From Streptomyces sp. Edi2 (lineage in GTDB: Bacteria; Actinomycetota; Actinomycetes; Streptomycetales; Streptomycetaceae), in the NCBI RefSeq assembly GCF_040253635.1, contig NZ_JBEJGX010000003.1:124001-188000 (forward strand): 64,000 nt of DNA, written 5' to 3'. Numbering within the stretch: the first letter of the stretch is position 1; the number at the start of each line of letters is the position of its first letter. Positions 26,384 to 34,834 of the stretch are shown in pieces. A program made the translations under genes and the position numbers. The notes below the pieces were generated by a model. That model saw nothing but the letters and a program-made list of their open reading frames with translations, was not told the DNA's origin and did not search any database.

Positions 26384-27618
26384 TCCGCGACGTCCGTGAC
26401 CCGGCGCTCCGGCCGCCCCAGGCGCAACCGGCCTCGCAGCTTGTCCACCAACGGGTACTTCTCCCGCCGTTCACGGGCCTGGCGGTTCAGCTCCTCCACC
26501 AGCCGCTCGGAGCGTTTCGTCACCTCCAGCTCGTCCAGGATCCGGTCGATCTCGGCCAGCAGCGCGCCGTGCAGCTGCCATTGCCGGGGGTGCTCCTGCA
26601 CACCCTCGAGCAGCAGGTGCGCGACGGTCTCGCGGCTCTCGCGGCTGGCGGTGAGCTCCTGGCCGAGGCGTTCCTCGGCTTCCTCCGCATTGGCGCTGAC
26701 CTGGGTGGTGATGAGGACCGCGAAGCTCTCGACCGCGCGGGCCATATGGCCGAACAGCTCCTGCAGGGCGGTGCCGAGGGCCGCCGGGAACAGCGACTCG
26801 TCGGTGCGCGCCTTGGCGAGGTCGGTCAGGGTGCGGCACACCGTACGGAGCACCACCGCGGAGATCTCCAGCGTGTCCAGCCCGGTGCGCAGAACGACAC
26901 GGGAGAGCAGGCCTTCCTTGACCCGGGGATTGAGCCGGAGGCTGTCCTCCGCCTGCCGGAGCGCCGCGTCCACCTGCACGATGTCGTGATCCAAGCGACG
27001 CGCCTCGTGCAGCCGGGCTGCCGCCTCCGCCACGGGAGTGTGGCCCGTCATCTCGTCGCCGAGACTCAGCAGCAACCGGCTCATCCGGCCGGCAAGGCCC
27101 TCAATGGCCTCACTGGCGGGCTGCACCCACAGGGGTGGCACGAACAGCATGTTGAAGAGCAGCCCGACGACCGCCCCGATCAGCGTCTCCAGCACCCGGT
27201 CCCAGGCCGTCGCGGCCACCCGTGTCGTCGTCACGCCGAGCACCAGCATCGCACTGATCGCGACCTCGGGCACGAACTCACCGGCCCGGACGAAACGCCC
27301 GATCACCAGCGACGCGAGGATGATCAGCCCCAGGCTCCACCAGGTCAGCCCCACCAGGGAGCTGAAGCCGATGGCGATGACCACCCCCACCACGACGGCG
27401 TTCACCCTGCGCACGCTGGTGGTGAGGGTGGTGTACAGGGTGACCTGGACGACGAGCAGGGCGGTCAGGGGTGCGGTCAGCGGCGCCGGCTCGCTGCTCA
27501 GCAGCAGGGCGACGACGTAGGAAATCACCGCGGCCACGGTCGAGCGGAGCGTCTGGGCGACGACGGGCTCGCTGTGCCATCGGACGAGGTCCAGCAGGGG
27601 ATCGGTAACTTCGCGCAC
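26380..27618 (-). CDS. FUSC / aromatic-acid exporter family membrane protein
   Basis: A 412-residue protein. The N-terminal 170 residues carry about six membrane helices, with PLTAPLTALLVVQVTLYTTL near 55 and VLETLIGAVVGLLFNMLFVPP ending the membrane domain (given in part: LIGAVVGLLFNMLF). A long helical cytoplasmic domain follows. This is the layout of FUSC/ArAE exporters for aromatic acids. The GTG at 27618 is preferred because AAGGGTCGAAGG precedes it; ATG further upstream adds a Pro/Ser-rich, non-conserved segment. It is convergent with the NUDIX relic. Substrate is unknown. Confidence 0.8.
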   Translation of the reverse strand: MREVTDPLLDLVRWHSEPVVAQTLRSTVAAVISYVVALLLSSEPAPLTAPLTALLVVQVTLYTTLTTSVRRVNAVVVGVVIAIGFSSLVGLTWWSLGLIILASLVIGRFVRAGEFVPEVAISAMLVLGVTTTRVAATAWDRVLETLIGAVVGLLFNMLFVPPLWVQPASEAIEGLAGRMSRLLLSLGDEMTGHTPVAEAAARLHEARRLDHDIVQVDAALRQAEDSLRLNPRVKEGLLSRVVLRTGLDTLEISAVVLRTVCRTLTDLAKARTDESLFPAALGTALQELFGHMARAVESFAVLITTQVSANAEEAEERLGQELTASRESRETVAHLLLEGVQEHPRQWQLHGALLAEIDRILDELEVTKRSERLVEELNRQARERREKYPLVDKLRGRLRLGRPERRVTDVAD

Positions 27619-27782
27619 CCTTCGACCCTTCCCCCTGCTCCCGCCGGAGGCACCCTCGACGGCCTGGAATGACCCGCTTACCTCATCCGGCGGTCGCCCG
27701 TCGTTCCCGTGCGGCTCAGCGGACGACGGCGAACGACGGCGGCCGCCGGCACAGGTGCTCATCCGGGCCCGGCCCCCACCGG

Positions 27783-28268
27783 TCAGGCGGTCGGCATGTC
27801 GGCGAGATGCCGGGCGAGCGTGTCGAGAGGCTGGAAGGTCGCGCCGAGCAGCGCCACGTGTTTCCAGTGCAAGGTGCCGTCGGATCCGATGAGGAACACG
27901 GCCCGGCGCACTCCGATGCCGGGGGCGGCGACGCCGAAGGTGCGGGCGACGCCACGATCGGTGTCGGCGAGCAAGGGCATCCGCAGGTCGTACTTGCGCG
28001 CAAACCGGTCGTGGCTGTCCACGTCCTGCGGACTGATCCCCCAGACTTCCGCGTTCTGGCCCTGGAACTGCTCAAGGCCGCTGGAGTAGGAACACAATTG
28101 CTCGGTGCACACGCTGGTGTCGTCACCCGGATAGAACGCCAGGACGAGCGGGCGGCCGCGCTGCAGGGAGAGGGCGTAATCGCGACGCTCGAAGCGGTCT
28201 CCGGTCAGCACGCCGCCGGGCAGGGTGAAGTCGGGTACCGGCATGCCGATTTGGGGTGCGGGGGCCAT
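27783..28268 (-). CDS. Peroxiredoxin, PrxQ/BCP type
   Basis: A 161-residue thioredoxin-fold peroxidase. The active site TSVCTEQLC contains the peroxidatic Cys54 after Thr51. A second cysteine five residues later (Cys59) is the resolving cysteine spacing of PrxQ/BCP enzymes. The PDFTLPGG opening and VFLIGSDGTLHWKHV strand are standard. It reduces peroxides using thioredoxin-like donors in the cytoplasm. The ATG at 28268 follows AAGGGACACCCCCC. It is followed on the same strand, 165 bp on, by the FUSC exporter. Confidence 0.9.
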   Translation of the reverse strand: MAPAPQIGMPVPDFTLPGGVLTGDRFERRDYALSLQRGRPLVLAFYPGDDTSVCTEQLCSYSSGLEQFQGQNAEVWGISPQDVDSHDRFARKYDLRMPLLADTDRGVARTFGVAAPGIGVRRAVFLIGSDGTLHWKHVALLGATFQPLDTLARHLADMPTA

Positions 28269-28741
28269 GGGGGGTGTCCCTTCACTGGGAAAGCGGGCGG
28301 TCTGCGAGCAGTGTCTACGTGCACTGTCCCGGACGGTCCGGCGCCTTGAACGGGGGACCGGGAACCGGTGCAGTGAGGCAGGCACTGCGGCATCGCCATC
28401 GCCCTCGCTCCCCTCTCCCGGTCCGGTCGCTCGCAGGGCAGCCGCACGGCACAGCGCAGCACGGCTTTCCGGACGTCCTCATCTGGTCTATTCGTCACCG
28501 GCCGGGATCCGGATTGGTCAGGTAGGGGGTCGGATGCCGATCAGTGGGCCGGATGCCGAAGGGCGCTGGTGGGTGCTGGTGGGCGCCGACGCTGGTGGAC
28601 GCAGGTGGGCGCGGCGGCCGCCGGCCGACACAGGCCCGGTCCACCGTTTGACAGGAGGCCGCCGAGTGGCACCGTGGAAGTACGAATCCCGGCCTCGCGG
28701 CCGGGGCGAGGAGGCAGCTGGGCGAGGGGTGAGTAGGCACC
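28269..28741. other. 470-bp divergent intergenic region with G-rich tracts
   Basis: No gene is supported. At 28560-28615 GCTGGTGGG-like units recur (GGTGGGTGCTGGTGGGCG), G-rich on the plus strand and possibly able to form a G-quadruplex. Promoters for the peroxiredoxin and the UBP zinc-finger gene must lie here. Confidence 0.45.
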
Positions 28742-29059
28742 ATGGCTTTCAGTGACGGAACGGCGGGGAGCCTGATCTGCCAGCACCTCGACGAGGTGAC
28801 GGCGGTCAGCCCCGACAGCCCCGACAGCTGCCCGGAGTGCGTCGCGCTGGGTGACGGGTGGGTGCATCTGCGCGAGTGCCAGAGCTGCGGACACATCGGC
28901 TGCTGCGACTCCTCCAAGAACAAGCACGCCACGGCCCACCACCACGCCACCGGCCACCCACTCATCCGGTCCTACGAGCCCGGCGAGGCCTGGTGGTGGT
29001 GTTACGAGGACCAGGTGACCTTCGAGGTGGAGGGCGTGGGCCCCGCACGACCGGGATGA
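28742..29059 (+). CDS. UBP-type zinc-finger protein
   Basis: A 105-residue protein that is a single zf-UBP domain. Visible metal ligands are CQHLD (Cys13/His15), CPEC (30/33), CQSCGHIGCC (46-55) and a His-rich HATAHHHATGHP segment, followed by WWWCYED. In eukaryotes the fold binds ubiquitin C-termini; bacterial stand-alone forms are common in actinobacteria and their partner is unknown. A GAGGGGTGAG ribosome-like site precedes the ATG. Convergent with the beta-lactamase across a shared hairpin. Confidence 0.88.
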   Translation: MAFSDGTAGSLICQHLDEVTAVSPDSPDSCPECVALGDGWVHLRECQSCGHIGCCDSSKNKHATAHHHATGHPLIRSYEPGEAWWWCYEDQVTFEVEGVGPARPG

Positions 29060-29069
29060 GCCCCGTGCC

Positions 29070-29091
29070 GCCCCGGGGACCGTCCCGGGGC
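29070..29091. terminator. Bidirectional hairpin between convergent genes
   Basis: GCCCCGGGGAC (29070-29080) pairs with GTCCCGGGGC (29082-29091) across a single base. It lies between the stops of the zinc-finger gene and the beta-lactamase and can serve both. Confidence 0.65.
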
Positions 29092-29108
29092 GAGCAGGAC
29101 CGGCCAGG

Positions 29109-30017
29109 TCAGGTGAGTGCCGCTGCCACCAGCGCGGCGGCCTTGGCCACCAGCGGGTTGTCCGTCGGGCCCTCGGGGTCGAATTTGGTGGAGAGGACAG
29201 CGAGTACGAGCGGCGGCCGTCCGGGCGGCCAGACGATGCCCACATCGTTGGCGACACCGTACTGCGTCCCGCCACCGGTCTTGTCCGCCAGCGTCCAGTC
29301 GGCGGGAAGGCCGGCACGGAACCGCTCACCGTTGGTCGTGTTGGCGACCAGCCACCTCTTCAGTCGTGTCCGGTCCGCCGTGGTGAGTGTGCTTCCCAGG
29401 ACGAGCCGCGCATAGGTCTGACCGATGGCGCGGGGGCTGGTGATGTCGGTCTTCCGCCAGGGTTCGGCCGAGTTCAGCTCGGGCTCCCACCGGTCGAGAC
29501 GCGTGATCCCGTCCCCGGTCGAGCGGCAGAACCTGGTGACCGCGGCCGGTCCACCCAGCTCACCGAGGAGAAGATTGCCGGCCCCGTTGTCGCTGTAGGA
29601 CACGGCGGCGGCACACAGCTCGCCGACGGTCATACCGTTGGCGAGATTTTCTGGCTTGCCCGTGATCGGGGCATAGCCAGAATCCGTGACGTACTTTTCG
29701 GTGTACCGGATCCGGTGGCCGAGGAAATCATCGTCGCGGTCACGCAAGACTGCGGCAGCGGCCAGCGTCTTGAACACCGAACACATGGGAAAGCGCTCGT
29801 CCGCGCGATACTTCACGGCCCGGCCCGTGGCCGTGTCGTGCGCGAACACCCCCAGGCGGGCTGCGTACTGCTGCTCAAGGCCTCGCAACTGGCCGGCGAG
29901 CCCGTCCCGGCCGGGAGTTGCGGCGGATGCCGCGGTCGGTACCGCTGCCGCGAGCGCGGTCCCTGCGCCGAGCGCCAGTACCGCGCGGCGGGAACGGTGG
30001 GATCCGGTGGTCTCCAA
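29109..30017 (-). CDS. bla: Class A beta-lactamase
   Basis: A 302-residue exported serine beta-lactamase. All class A motifs are intact: S80-V-F-K83 (SxxK), S142-D-N144 (SDN), E178-PE-L-N182 (ExxLN) and K246-T-G. The cysteine just before the nucleophile (MCS) is as in several carbapenemase-like and actinomycete enzymes. The N-terminus SRRAVLALGAGTALAAAVP is a twin-arginine signal, so export of the folded enzyme by Tat is likely. Hydrolyses beta-lactams outside the cell. Upstream lies a conspicuous array of 15-bp repeats that may hold its promoter. Confidence 0.95.
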   Translation of the reverse strand: METTGSHRSRRAVLALGAGTALAAAVPTAASAATPGRDGLAGQLRGLEQQYAARLGVFAHDTATGRAVKYRADERFPMCSVFKTLAAAAVLRDRDDDFLGHRIRYTEKYVTDSGYAPITGKPENLANGMTVGELCAAAVSYSDNGAGNLLLGELGGPAAVTRFCRSTGDGITRLDRWEPELNSAEPWRKTDITSPRAIGQTYARLVLGSTLTTADRTRLKRWLVANTTNGERFRAGLPADWTLADKTGGGTQYGVANDVGIVWPPGRPPLVLAVLSTKFDPEGPTDNPLVAKAAALVAAALT

Positions 30018-30035
30018 GGTCGGGCCTCCCCATTT

Positions 30036-30155
30036 CTACGATCACGTTCTCTACGATCACGTTCTCTACGATCACGTTGTCTGCGGTCACGTTCCCTGCA
30101 GTCGCGTTGTCTGCGGTCACGTCTTCAGCAGTCGCGCCTTCTGCGGTCACGTTCT
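30036..30155. repeat. Eight tandem 15-bp repeats upstream of bla
   Basis: Eight contiguous 15-bp units from 30036 to 30155. The first two are identical (CTACGATCACGTTCT), the third differs at one base, and the others are degenerate forms such as CTGCGGTCACGTTCC. The array starts 19 bp before the bla start on the minus strand. All units keep the TCACGT/TCGCG core. Iteron-like operator array or slippage minisatellite. Confidence 0.85.
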
Positions 30156-30314
30156 CTGTGCGCGGTCATGACGCGCAGTCCGATGATCAAGAGGCCGAAA
30201 AGGGAGGATTGGTTCCCTTTCGCGGCTCCTCTCGCCTCACCTGCGGTCAATACACCGCCCAGGCCGGGCGAGGTCGCGTAAGACCGTCGCGCGGCGCCGT
30301 AGCCGTAGCAGCCC

Positions 30315-30914
30315 TCAGAAGCTCGGCGGGGTCTCGGCCCAGACGCAGACCGCCGGCACCTCGCCAGGGTTGCTGTAGCGGTGCGGGGTGGAGGACGGGA
30401 AGCTCACACAGTCGCCGGGCTGCAGGCGGTGGTGGACGCCGTCGACCCAGTAGTCCAGTTCCCCGCTCAACAGGACACCGACTTCCTCCCCGGCATGGGT
30501 GTGCGGCCGGTCACCGGAGCCGGCCCCCGGGGCCACCTCCAGAAGCATCATCTCCAGCCGGCCGCCGTGCTCGGGGTTCAGGAGGGTGTAGGTGACCCCC
30601 TCCACCCCTGCCCGGGTGAGTTCGATGCGCTGGTCGGGACGGGTCAGGACGCGCTGTTCACTCTCGACGGCGTGGAACAGCCGGCTGAGGGTCGTACCGA
30701 GGGCATCGACGATCGTACGCAGGGTGTTGATCGTCGGGCTGTTCACATCGCGCTCGACGTTGCTGAGGTAGCTGCGGGAGAGTCCGGTCCGGTCCGCGAG
30801 CTGTTCCAGGGTGAGTCCCCGCTCCAGGCGTTCCCGGCGAAGATGGCGGCCGATCCCGTCGCTCGCCACGCCCCCCGCTACGACCGGGTCGCTCTCAGCC
30901 GCCACGGCACCCAC
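30315..30914 (-). CDS. XRE-family regulator with C-terminal cupin
   Basis: A 199-residue protein. The HTH-XRE domain spans about 22-80 (LRRERLERGLTLEQLADRTG, LSRSYLSNVERDVNSPTINT) and a cupin-2 domain about 110-195, with metal-site pattern HTHAGEE ... PSSTPHRYSNPG. Such regulators sense a small molecule in the cupin barrel. GTG start at 30914. It diverges from the D-threonine-aldolase-like gene, with 200 bp between them, and is the likely regulator of that gene. Confidence 0.9.
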   Translation of the reverse strand: MGAVAAESDPVVAGGVASDGIGRHLRRERLERGLTLEQLADRTGLSRSYLSNVERDVNSPTINTLRTIVDALGTTLSRLFHAVESEQRVLTRPDQRIELTRAGVEGVTYTLLNPEHGGRLEMMLLEVAPGAGSGDRPHTHAGEEVGVLLSGELDYWVDGVHHRLQPGDCVSFPSSTPHRYSNPGEVPAVCVWAETPPSF

Positions 30915-31114
30915 CCCATTCCAGTAAAGAGCACACTGCGTCTACTATAGCCGTTGCCCGGGCGTCGTATATATCGTGCACTCCGTCGCTGATAGACGAC
31001 GTCCGTGTGTGTGCTTGCGCCACGCGCTTGCCATCCGACGCCCACCGCCCGCTACCCGCTACCCGCTGGCCGCCGTCCACTGCCCCCACCCCGTGCACCC
31101 GGAGGTTCCGTCCC

Positions 31115-32275
31115 ATGCACCCTGACACCTCGTCCTCCCCCGAGCGCGAGATCCGTGCGCTGCCCGAACTCCGTCTTGAGCGTGGTGCGTTGGAGCACAA
31201 TGTGCGGCTCATGGCGGAGTGGTGCCGCAAGCACCGCGTCGAGCTCTCCCCCCACATCAAGACCACCATGGTCCGCCCCATCGTCGAACAGCAGCTGGCA
31301 GCCGGCGCCTGGGGCGTCACGGTGGCCACCGCCCGGCAGGCCGACGTGGCGTGCAGGTGGGGCGTGCGCCGGATCCTGATCGCCAACGAAGTGATCCACT
31401 CCGCCGATCTCACCCTCCTGCGCCGCCTGCTCGACGAAACGCCGGACCTGGAGCTCTTCTGCCTCATCGACTCTTCGACGGGCGTGGACCTCGGCGCGGC
31501 GGCCCTGCGCGACGCGCGGAACCCGCTGCGGGTGCTCCTCGACGTCGGCGTGCCGGGCGGCCGGACCGGGGTGCGTCACGCCGCGGAGGCGTACGAGCTC
31601 GCCGCGGCAGCCGTCAAGGCGTCGCCCGGGCTGCTCCTGGCCGGCGTCGCCGGGTACGAGGGAGTGCGCCCCAACACCCGGGACGCCGCGACGCTCACCG
31701 CCGTCGACGATCACTGCCGTATGACAGCCGAGGTCTTCGAGTCGTTGGCTCCGCTGTACGAGACCGCACGCCCGGTCTTCAGCATGGGCGGCTCCGCGTT
31801 TCCCGACCGCGTCGTCCACGCCGTGGCGGAGCTGCAGGACCGGTGCGGCGACCTGCCGCTGGTGCCCGTGCTCCGGTCAGGTTGCTACGTCACCCACGAC
31901 CACGGCACCTACGCCCAGGTCACTCCGCTCCCCGGACTGCGTCCGGCACTGACCGTCCGCGCGACGGTGCTCTCCATGCCCGAGACCGGCACCGCGGTGG
32001 TGGGGGCGGGCAAGCGCGAGCTTCCCTATGACGCCGGCCTGCCCGTCGTCATAGGGGCGCGCTCGGCCGCCGGAGCGCACCACGAGGTACAGGCCACAGC
32101 GGCACGGATCTACGACCACCATCTGGTACTCACCCCCGCCCAAGGCCTTCAGGTGGGCGACGAGGTCGACCTCGGTATCTCCCACCCGTGCTCCGCCTTC
32201 GACCGGTGGCCCGACATCACCGTCGTCGACGCGGAGGGGGAAACCTGCGACGTGTGGCATCCGCAGTTCCGCTGA
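31115..32275 (+). CDS. D-threonine aldolase / D-serine dehydratase-like PLP enzyme
   Basis: A 386-residue fold-type III PLP enzyme. The alanine-racemase-like barrel carries the PLP lysine in SPHIKTTMV and the phosphate-binding GYEGVRPN loop. The C-terminal domain carries the metal motif HPCSAFDRW (His and Cys) shared by D-threonine aldolases and DSD1-type D-serine dehydratases. The reaction is probably cleavage or deamination of a D-hydroxy amino acid; which one cannot be decided. GGAGG 8 bases before the ATG fixes the start. It is divergent from the XRE-cupin regulator and ends in a strong palindrome. Confidence 0.85.
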   Translation: MHPDTSSSPEREIRALPELRLERGALEHNVRLMAEWCRKHRVELSPHIKTTMVRPIVEQQLAAGAWGVTVATARQADVACRWGVRRILIANEVIHSADLTLLRRLLDETPDLELFCLIDSSTGVDLGAAALRDARNPLRVLLDVGVPGGRTGVRHAAEAYELAAAAVKASPGLLLAGVAGYEGVRPNTRDAATLTAVDDHCRMTAEVFESLAPLYETARPVFSMGGSAFPDRVVHAVAELQDRCGDLPLVPVLRSGCYVTHDHGTYAQVTPLPGLRPALTVRATVLSMPETGTAVVGAGKRELPYDAGLPVVIGARSAAGAHHEVQATAARIYDHHLVLTPAQGLQVGDEVDLGISHPCSAFDRWPDITVVDAEGETCDVWHPQFR

Positions 32276-32290
32276 TGCCGACGCGCGGTG

Positions 32291-32317
32291 GCCGTGCCCC
32301 GGGTCCCGGGGCACGGC
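32291..32317 (+). terminator. 27-bp palindromic terminator
   Basis: GCCGTGCCCCGGG and its exact complement CCCGGGGCACGGC flank one central T, 15 bp after the aldolase stop. The tiny loop suggests partial opening at the tip, but the stem is very stable. Confidence 0.75.
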
Positions 32318-32369
32318 TCCCGGCACACGAAACGCGAACGGCAGCCGCCCAGGGCCCGTGGACCGAGCA

Positions 32370-32401
32370 GCCCCTCAGCCACTCAGCCCCTCAGCCCCTC
32401 A
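32370..32401 (-). repeat. 8-bp stop-codon repeats at the GH18 gene end
   Basis: Read on the minus strand, the GH18 stop TGA (32401-32399) starts four units of TGAGGGGC (one with GTGGC) at exact 8-bp spacing: TGAs at 32401, 32393, 32385 and 32377. Because 8 is not a multiple of three, stops appear in all three frames within 24 bases. Confidence 0.85.
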
Positions 32402-33475
32402 GCCGGTGAATGCTCTCGTGAATTCGTTCGCCGACTTGCCGATGCTGGAACAGGTCGCCGCCGCCTGCAAGTTCGGGCCTCCCGGGCAGGCCTTGTCCCG
32501 GGTCAGCGACCACATCGACAGCCGGCCGAGCCCCTTCTCCTTGGCGAACTTCTTGAGTTCGGCCGCGTCCTCGGGCGTGAAGACCTCGCCCTTGACGTCG
32601 TTGACACCGATCATCGGCGTGACCGCGACGGCCTTCCATGCCGCGGCCTCGTCCCGGATACCCAGCGCCGACTTGACCTGTTTGTGGGTGGCGGTGGCGG
32701 CGGACATGGCGTAGGTGCCCATGTCGCCGTCGTAGTAGGTGCCGTAGTCCATGGCCATGATGTTCACCGTGGAGATCCGGGTACCGTTCTGCCTGGCGTT
32801 CTCCAACACCGCGACGGCGTGCCGGTTCAAGCCCGTGGGGAGCACCGGGAGCGTGAAGGAGACATCCAGCTTCTTGCGCTGCTGGAGTCGGGCGATCGCC
32901 TGGGCGCGGAGGGTGTTGGCCTTGGTGTCGGTCAGGGCGGGGCCCTCGATGTCGAAGTCGGCCTTGGTCAGGCCGTAGGCATCGATGACCTCGCTGTATG
33001 CCTGCACCAGCTTGTCCACCGAACCGCAGACCCTGGCCAGTTCGTTGCCGCTCTGTCCACCGAAGGAGACCCGCACATCGCCGCCCTTGGCGCGCAGCTC
33101 GTGCGCCTGCCGCGCTACCGGGTTGTCGCGCAGGGCCTGCCTGCCGCCCCACTTGGGTACGCAGCCGCCTCCCGGGGAGACAAAGGCCAGGGTGTACTCC
33201 TTCACGCCGGTCTTCTCGGCGCCCTGGAGAAGGTTGTAGGCGGGCTTGAGCGAGGTGTCCACGTACGGCGCGAAAGTGCTGGATTCCTTGGCGGGGGCGG
33301 GGCTGCTCTCCCGCGGCGAGGAGGGCACCGGGCCGGGGCGCTTGGGCTTCTCCTGCTCCCCGGCCCCACAGCCCGCGAGCAGCAGGGCCGCAACCACCGC
33401 TGCCCCCACCGCAGTTGCGGCCGGCCTCACCGCGCGACTCCTCCGAGGAGCGGGCGCTTCTGCGTCGTTCGTCAT
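32399..33475 (-). CDS. GH18-family (chitinase-like) lipoprotein
   Basis: A 358-residue protein. A lipobox LLLAGC (about Cys34) follows a basic N-terminus, then a Pro/Ser linker, then a GH18 barrel. The substrate-strand motif VRVSFGGQSG and catalytic ADFDIEG (DxDxE, with the acid glutamate) are intact. The C-terminal VTPMIGVND and LSMWSLTRD strands fit GH18. It should hydrolyse beta-1,4-GlcNAc polymers at the cell surface, or bind chitin if inactive. The ATG at 33475 follows GGAGG with 10-base spacing. The gene ends in an 8-bp repeat that reiterates its stop codon. Confidence 0.88.
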   Translation of the reverse strand: MTNDAEAPAPRRSRAVRPAATAVGAAVVAALLLAGCGAGEQEKPKRPGPVPSSPRESSPAPAKESSTFAPYVDTSLKPAYNLLQGAEKTGVKEYTLAFVSPGGGCVPKWGGRQALRDNPVARQAHELRAKGGDVRVSFGGQSGNELARVCGSVDKLVQAYSEVIDAYGLTKADFDIEGPALTDTKANTLRAQAIARLQQRKKLDVSFTLPVLPTGLNRHAVAVLENARQNGTRISTVNIMAMDYGTYYDGDMGTYAMSAATATHKQVKSALGIRDEAAAWKAVAVTPMIGVNDVKGEVFTPEDAAELKKFAKEKGLGRLSMWSLTRDKACPGGPNLQAAATCSSIGKSANEFTRAFTG

Positions 33476-33803
33476 CGTCGGGCTGCCTCCATCGGTGGGG
33501 GGTGGGCAGTGGTGTGCGGACCTGCCGCCGGGAAGCGACACCAGTGGGGGTACGCCAGGGGCCGGGTGCAGCGGGCTTCGGACAGCAGGTGGACGAGGCG
33601 TTCGGGACGGGCACCGGGTGGGTGGGCAGCCCGTCCGTCGGCTTCGGATACGTCACATCATCATCCGTCGAGGGTACTGGATCCGGCGGACCGGCCGCGG
33701 TGGCGCCCCCACCGCGGAAGGGCAACGGTTCGCTGTCCCACCGGGCAGGTGCGCCACCGGTGCCCGGCAGGCTCCCACCGGGCCGGGCCGCCGTCATGCT
33801 CAT
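33476..33803. other. 330-bp intergenic region
   Basis: No gene is seen. Upstream of the minus-strand GH18 gene it should carry its promoter. No recognisable -10/-35 pair stands out in the GC-rich sequence. Confidence 0.4.
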
Positions 33804-33888
33804 GGCGTCACGGCATCACTGCGTCACGGCGTCACGGCGTCACGGCGTCACGGCGTCACAGTGTCTGACGTCACGGCGTCTGACGTCA
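33804..33888 (-). repeat. 8-bp and 15-bp stop-codon repeats at the HAD gene end
   Basis: On the minus strand the HAD stop TGA (33888-33886) is followed by two 15-bp units (TGACGTCAGACGCCG type) and then seven TGA-bearing units of TGACGCCG at 8-bp spacing (33873, then 33858 down to 33810). TGA recurs in every frame. Confidence 0.85.
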
Positions 33889-34605
33889 TGGTGTCCTGGC
33901 CTCGGGGCCGGCGGGACCGGTGCCCTGGGCAGGGATGCGGGCGCCGGCCCACCCCTGTACCGCAGGCTCTTCCAGCGAGTGGACCCACCAGTCGGCCAGT
34001 GCCGTCTCCTCGTCGCTGGGCCGGGGGCCGACTCCCAGCACCCGCATGCCCGCACCTGCGGCGGCCTGGATACCGCAGTGGGAGTCCTCGACGGCCAGCG
34101 CGTCACCGGGTTCGACTCCGCAGAGCTCGGCGGCGGTGAGATACACGTCGGGATGAGGCTTGGGCCTCGTCGAGGCATCGGGCACCACGATATGGCGGAA
34201 GCAGTCGCGAAGTCCGGCCATATCGAGGCAGGACTCGACGACTTCCAGTGGGCAGTTGCTGGCCACTGCCAGCGGAGCGAACTGCACGGTCGAATGCACC
34301 AGTTCCGGCGCCCCGGGCATGGTGGTGGGCTCCGCGGAGACGAGGTCGCGGAAATGCTCGAGCAGTGATTCCGTCATTTCCCCGGTCAGCTCCGGGTGGC
34401 CCGCGACATCGGCCATCAGGCGCCCGCATTCGGTGTAGTGCAGCCCCCGGGCCTTTTCCGCGAATGCGGCCGAGGGAGTGAACCCATAGCTGTGCAGCAC
34501 TCTGTCACGGGCGTCCTGCCAGTGACGTTCGGTGTCCATCAGCGTGCCGTCACAGTCGAAGACGACGGCAGCGGGGGTCCAGGAAAAGATGCTGTCTGCG
34601 CTCAT
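33886..34605 (-). CDS. HAD-superfamily phosphatase, beta-phosphoglucomutase-like
   Basis: A 239-residue HAD hydrolase of subfamily IA. Motif I VVFDCDGTLMDTE (nucleophile and acid Asp), motif II AVASNCP (Ser/Asn), motif III lysine in RPKPHPDVY and motif IV VEDSHCG are all present with a helical cap between I and II. It dephosphorylates or isomerises a small phospho-metabolite; the substrate is unknown. The last 25 residues are a disordered Gly/Pro tail. The stop codon begins a tandem repeat array. The downstream same-strand gene is GH18, 410 bp away. Confidence 0.88.
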   Translation of the reverse strand: MSADSIFSWTPAAVVFDCDGTLMDTERHWQDARDRVLHSYGFTPSAAFAEKARGLHYTECGRLMADVAGHPELTGEMTESLLEHFRDLVSAEPTTMPGAPELVHSTVQFAPLAVASNCPLEVVESCLDMAGLRDCFRHIVVPDASTRPKPHPDVYLTAAELCGVEPGDALAVEDSHCGIQAAAGAGMRVLGVGPRPSDEETALADWWVHSLEEPAVQGWAGARIPAQGTGPAGPEARTP

Positions 34606-34834
34606 CCGCGTTTCCGTTCCGAGGGGCCCGGAGGCGCCGCTGTGACCGGTCGCGAGGGAGGCAGGGCAGCATCGGTTTCACGGACGCCCGGCACCGGGCC
34701 GAGGGGATTTCCGGCGGAGGGCAGTCCTCATGGACAGGAGTTCTTCCCGCTCCATGCCGGAACATTACGATCGTTACGTTACGGACGGCAACACAGAGTG
34801 GTCAACCGATTCATAAATGTCCATATTTTAGGCT

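Noticed and set aside
29875..30150. Minus-strand frame with VTADN/VIVEN pentapeptide-like repeats
   Set aside because: It ends inside bla in a meaningless frame and has no ribosome site; the 15-bp DNA repeat explains the pattern.
30036..30155. CRISPR array
   Set aside because: Units are contiguous with no spacers, are only 15 bp long, and no cas genes are present.
34606..34834. Possible small gene between HAD and AfsA genes
   Set aside because: No codon bias, start or ribosome site; only a less GC-rich patch with ATTACGATCG near 34765.
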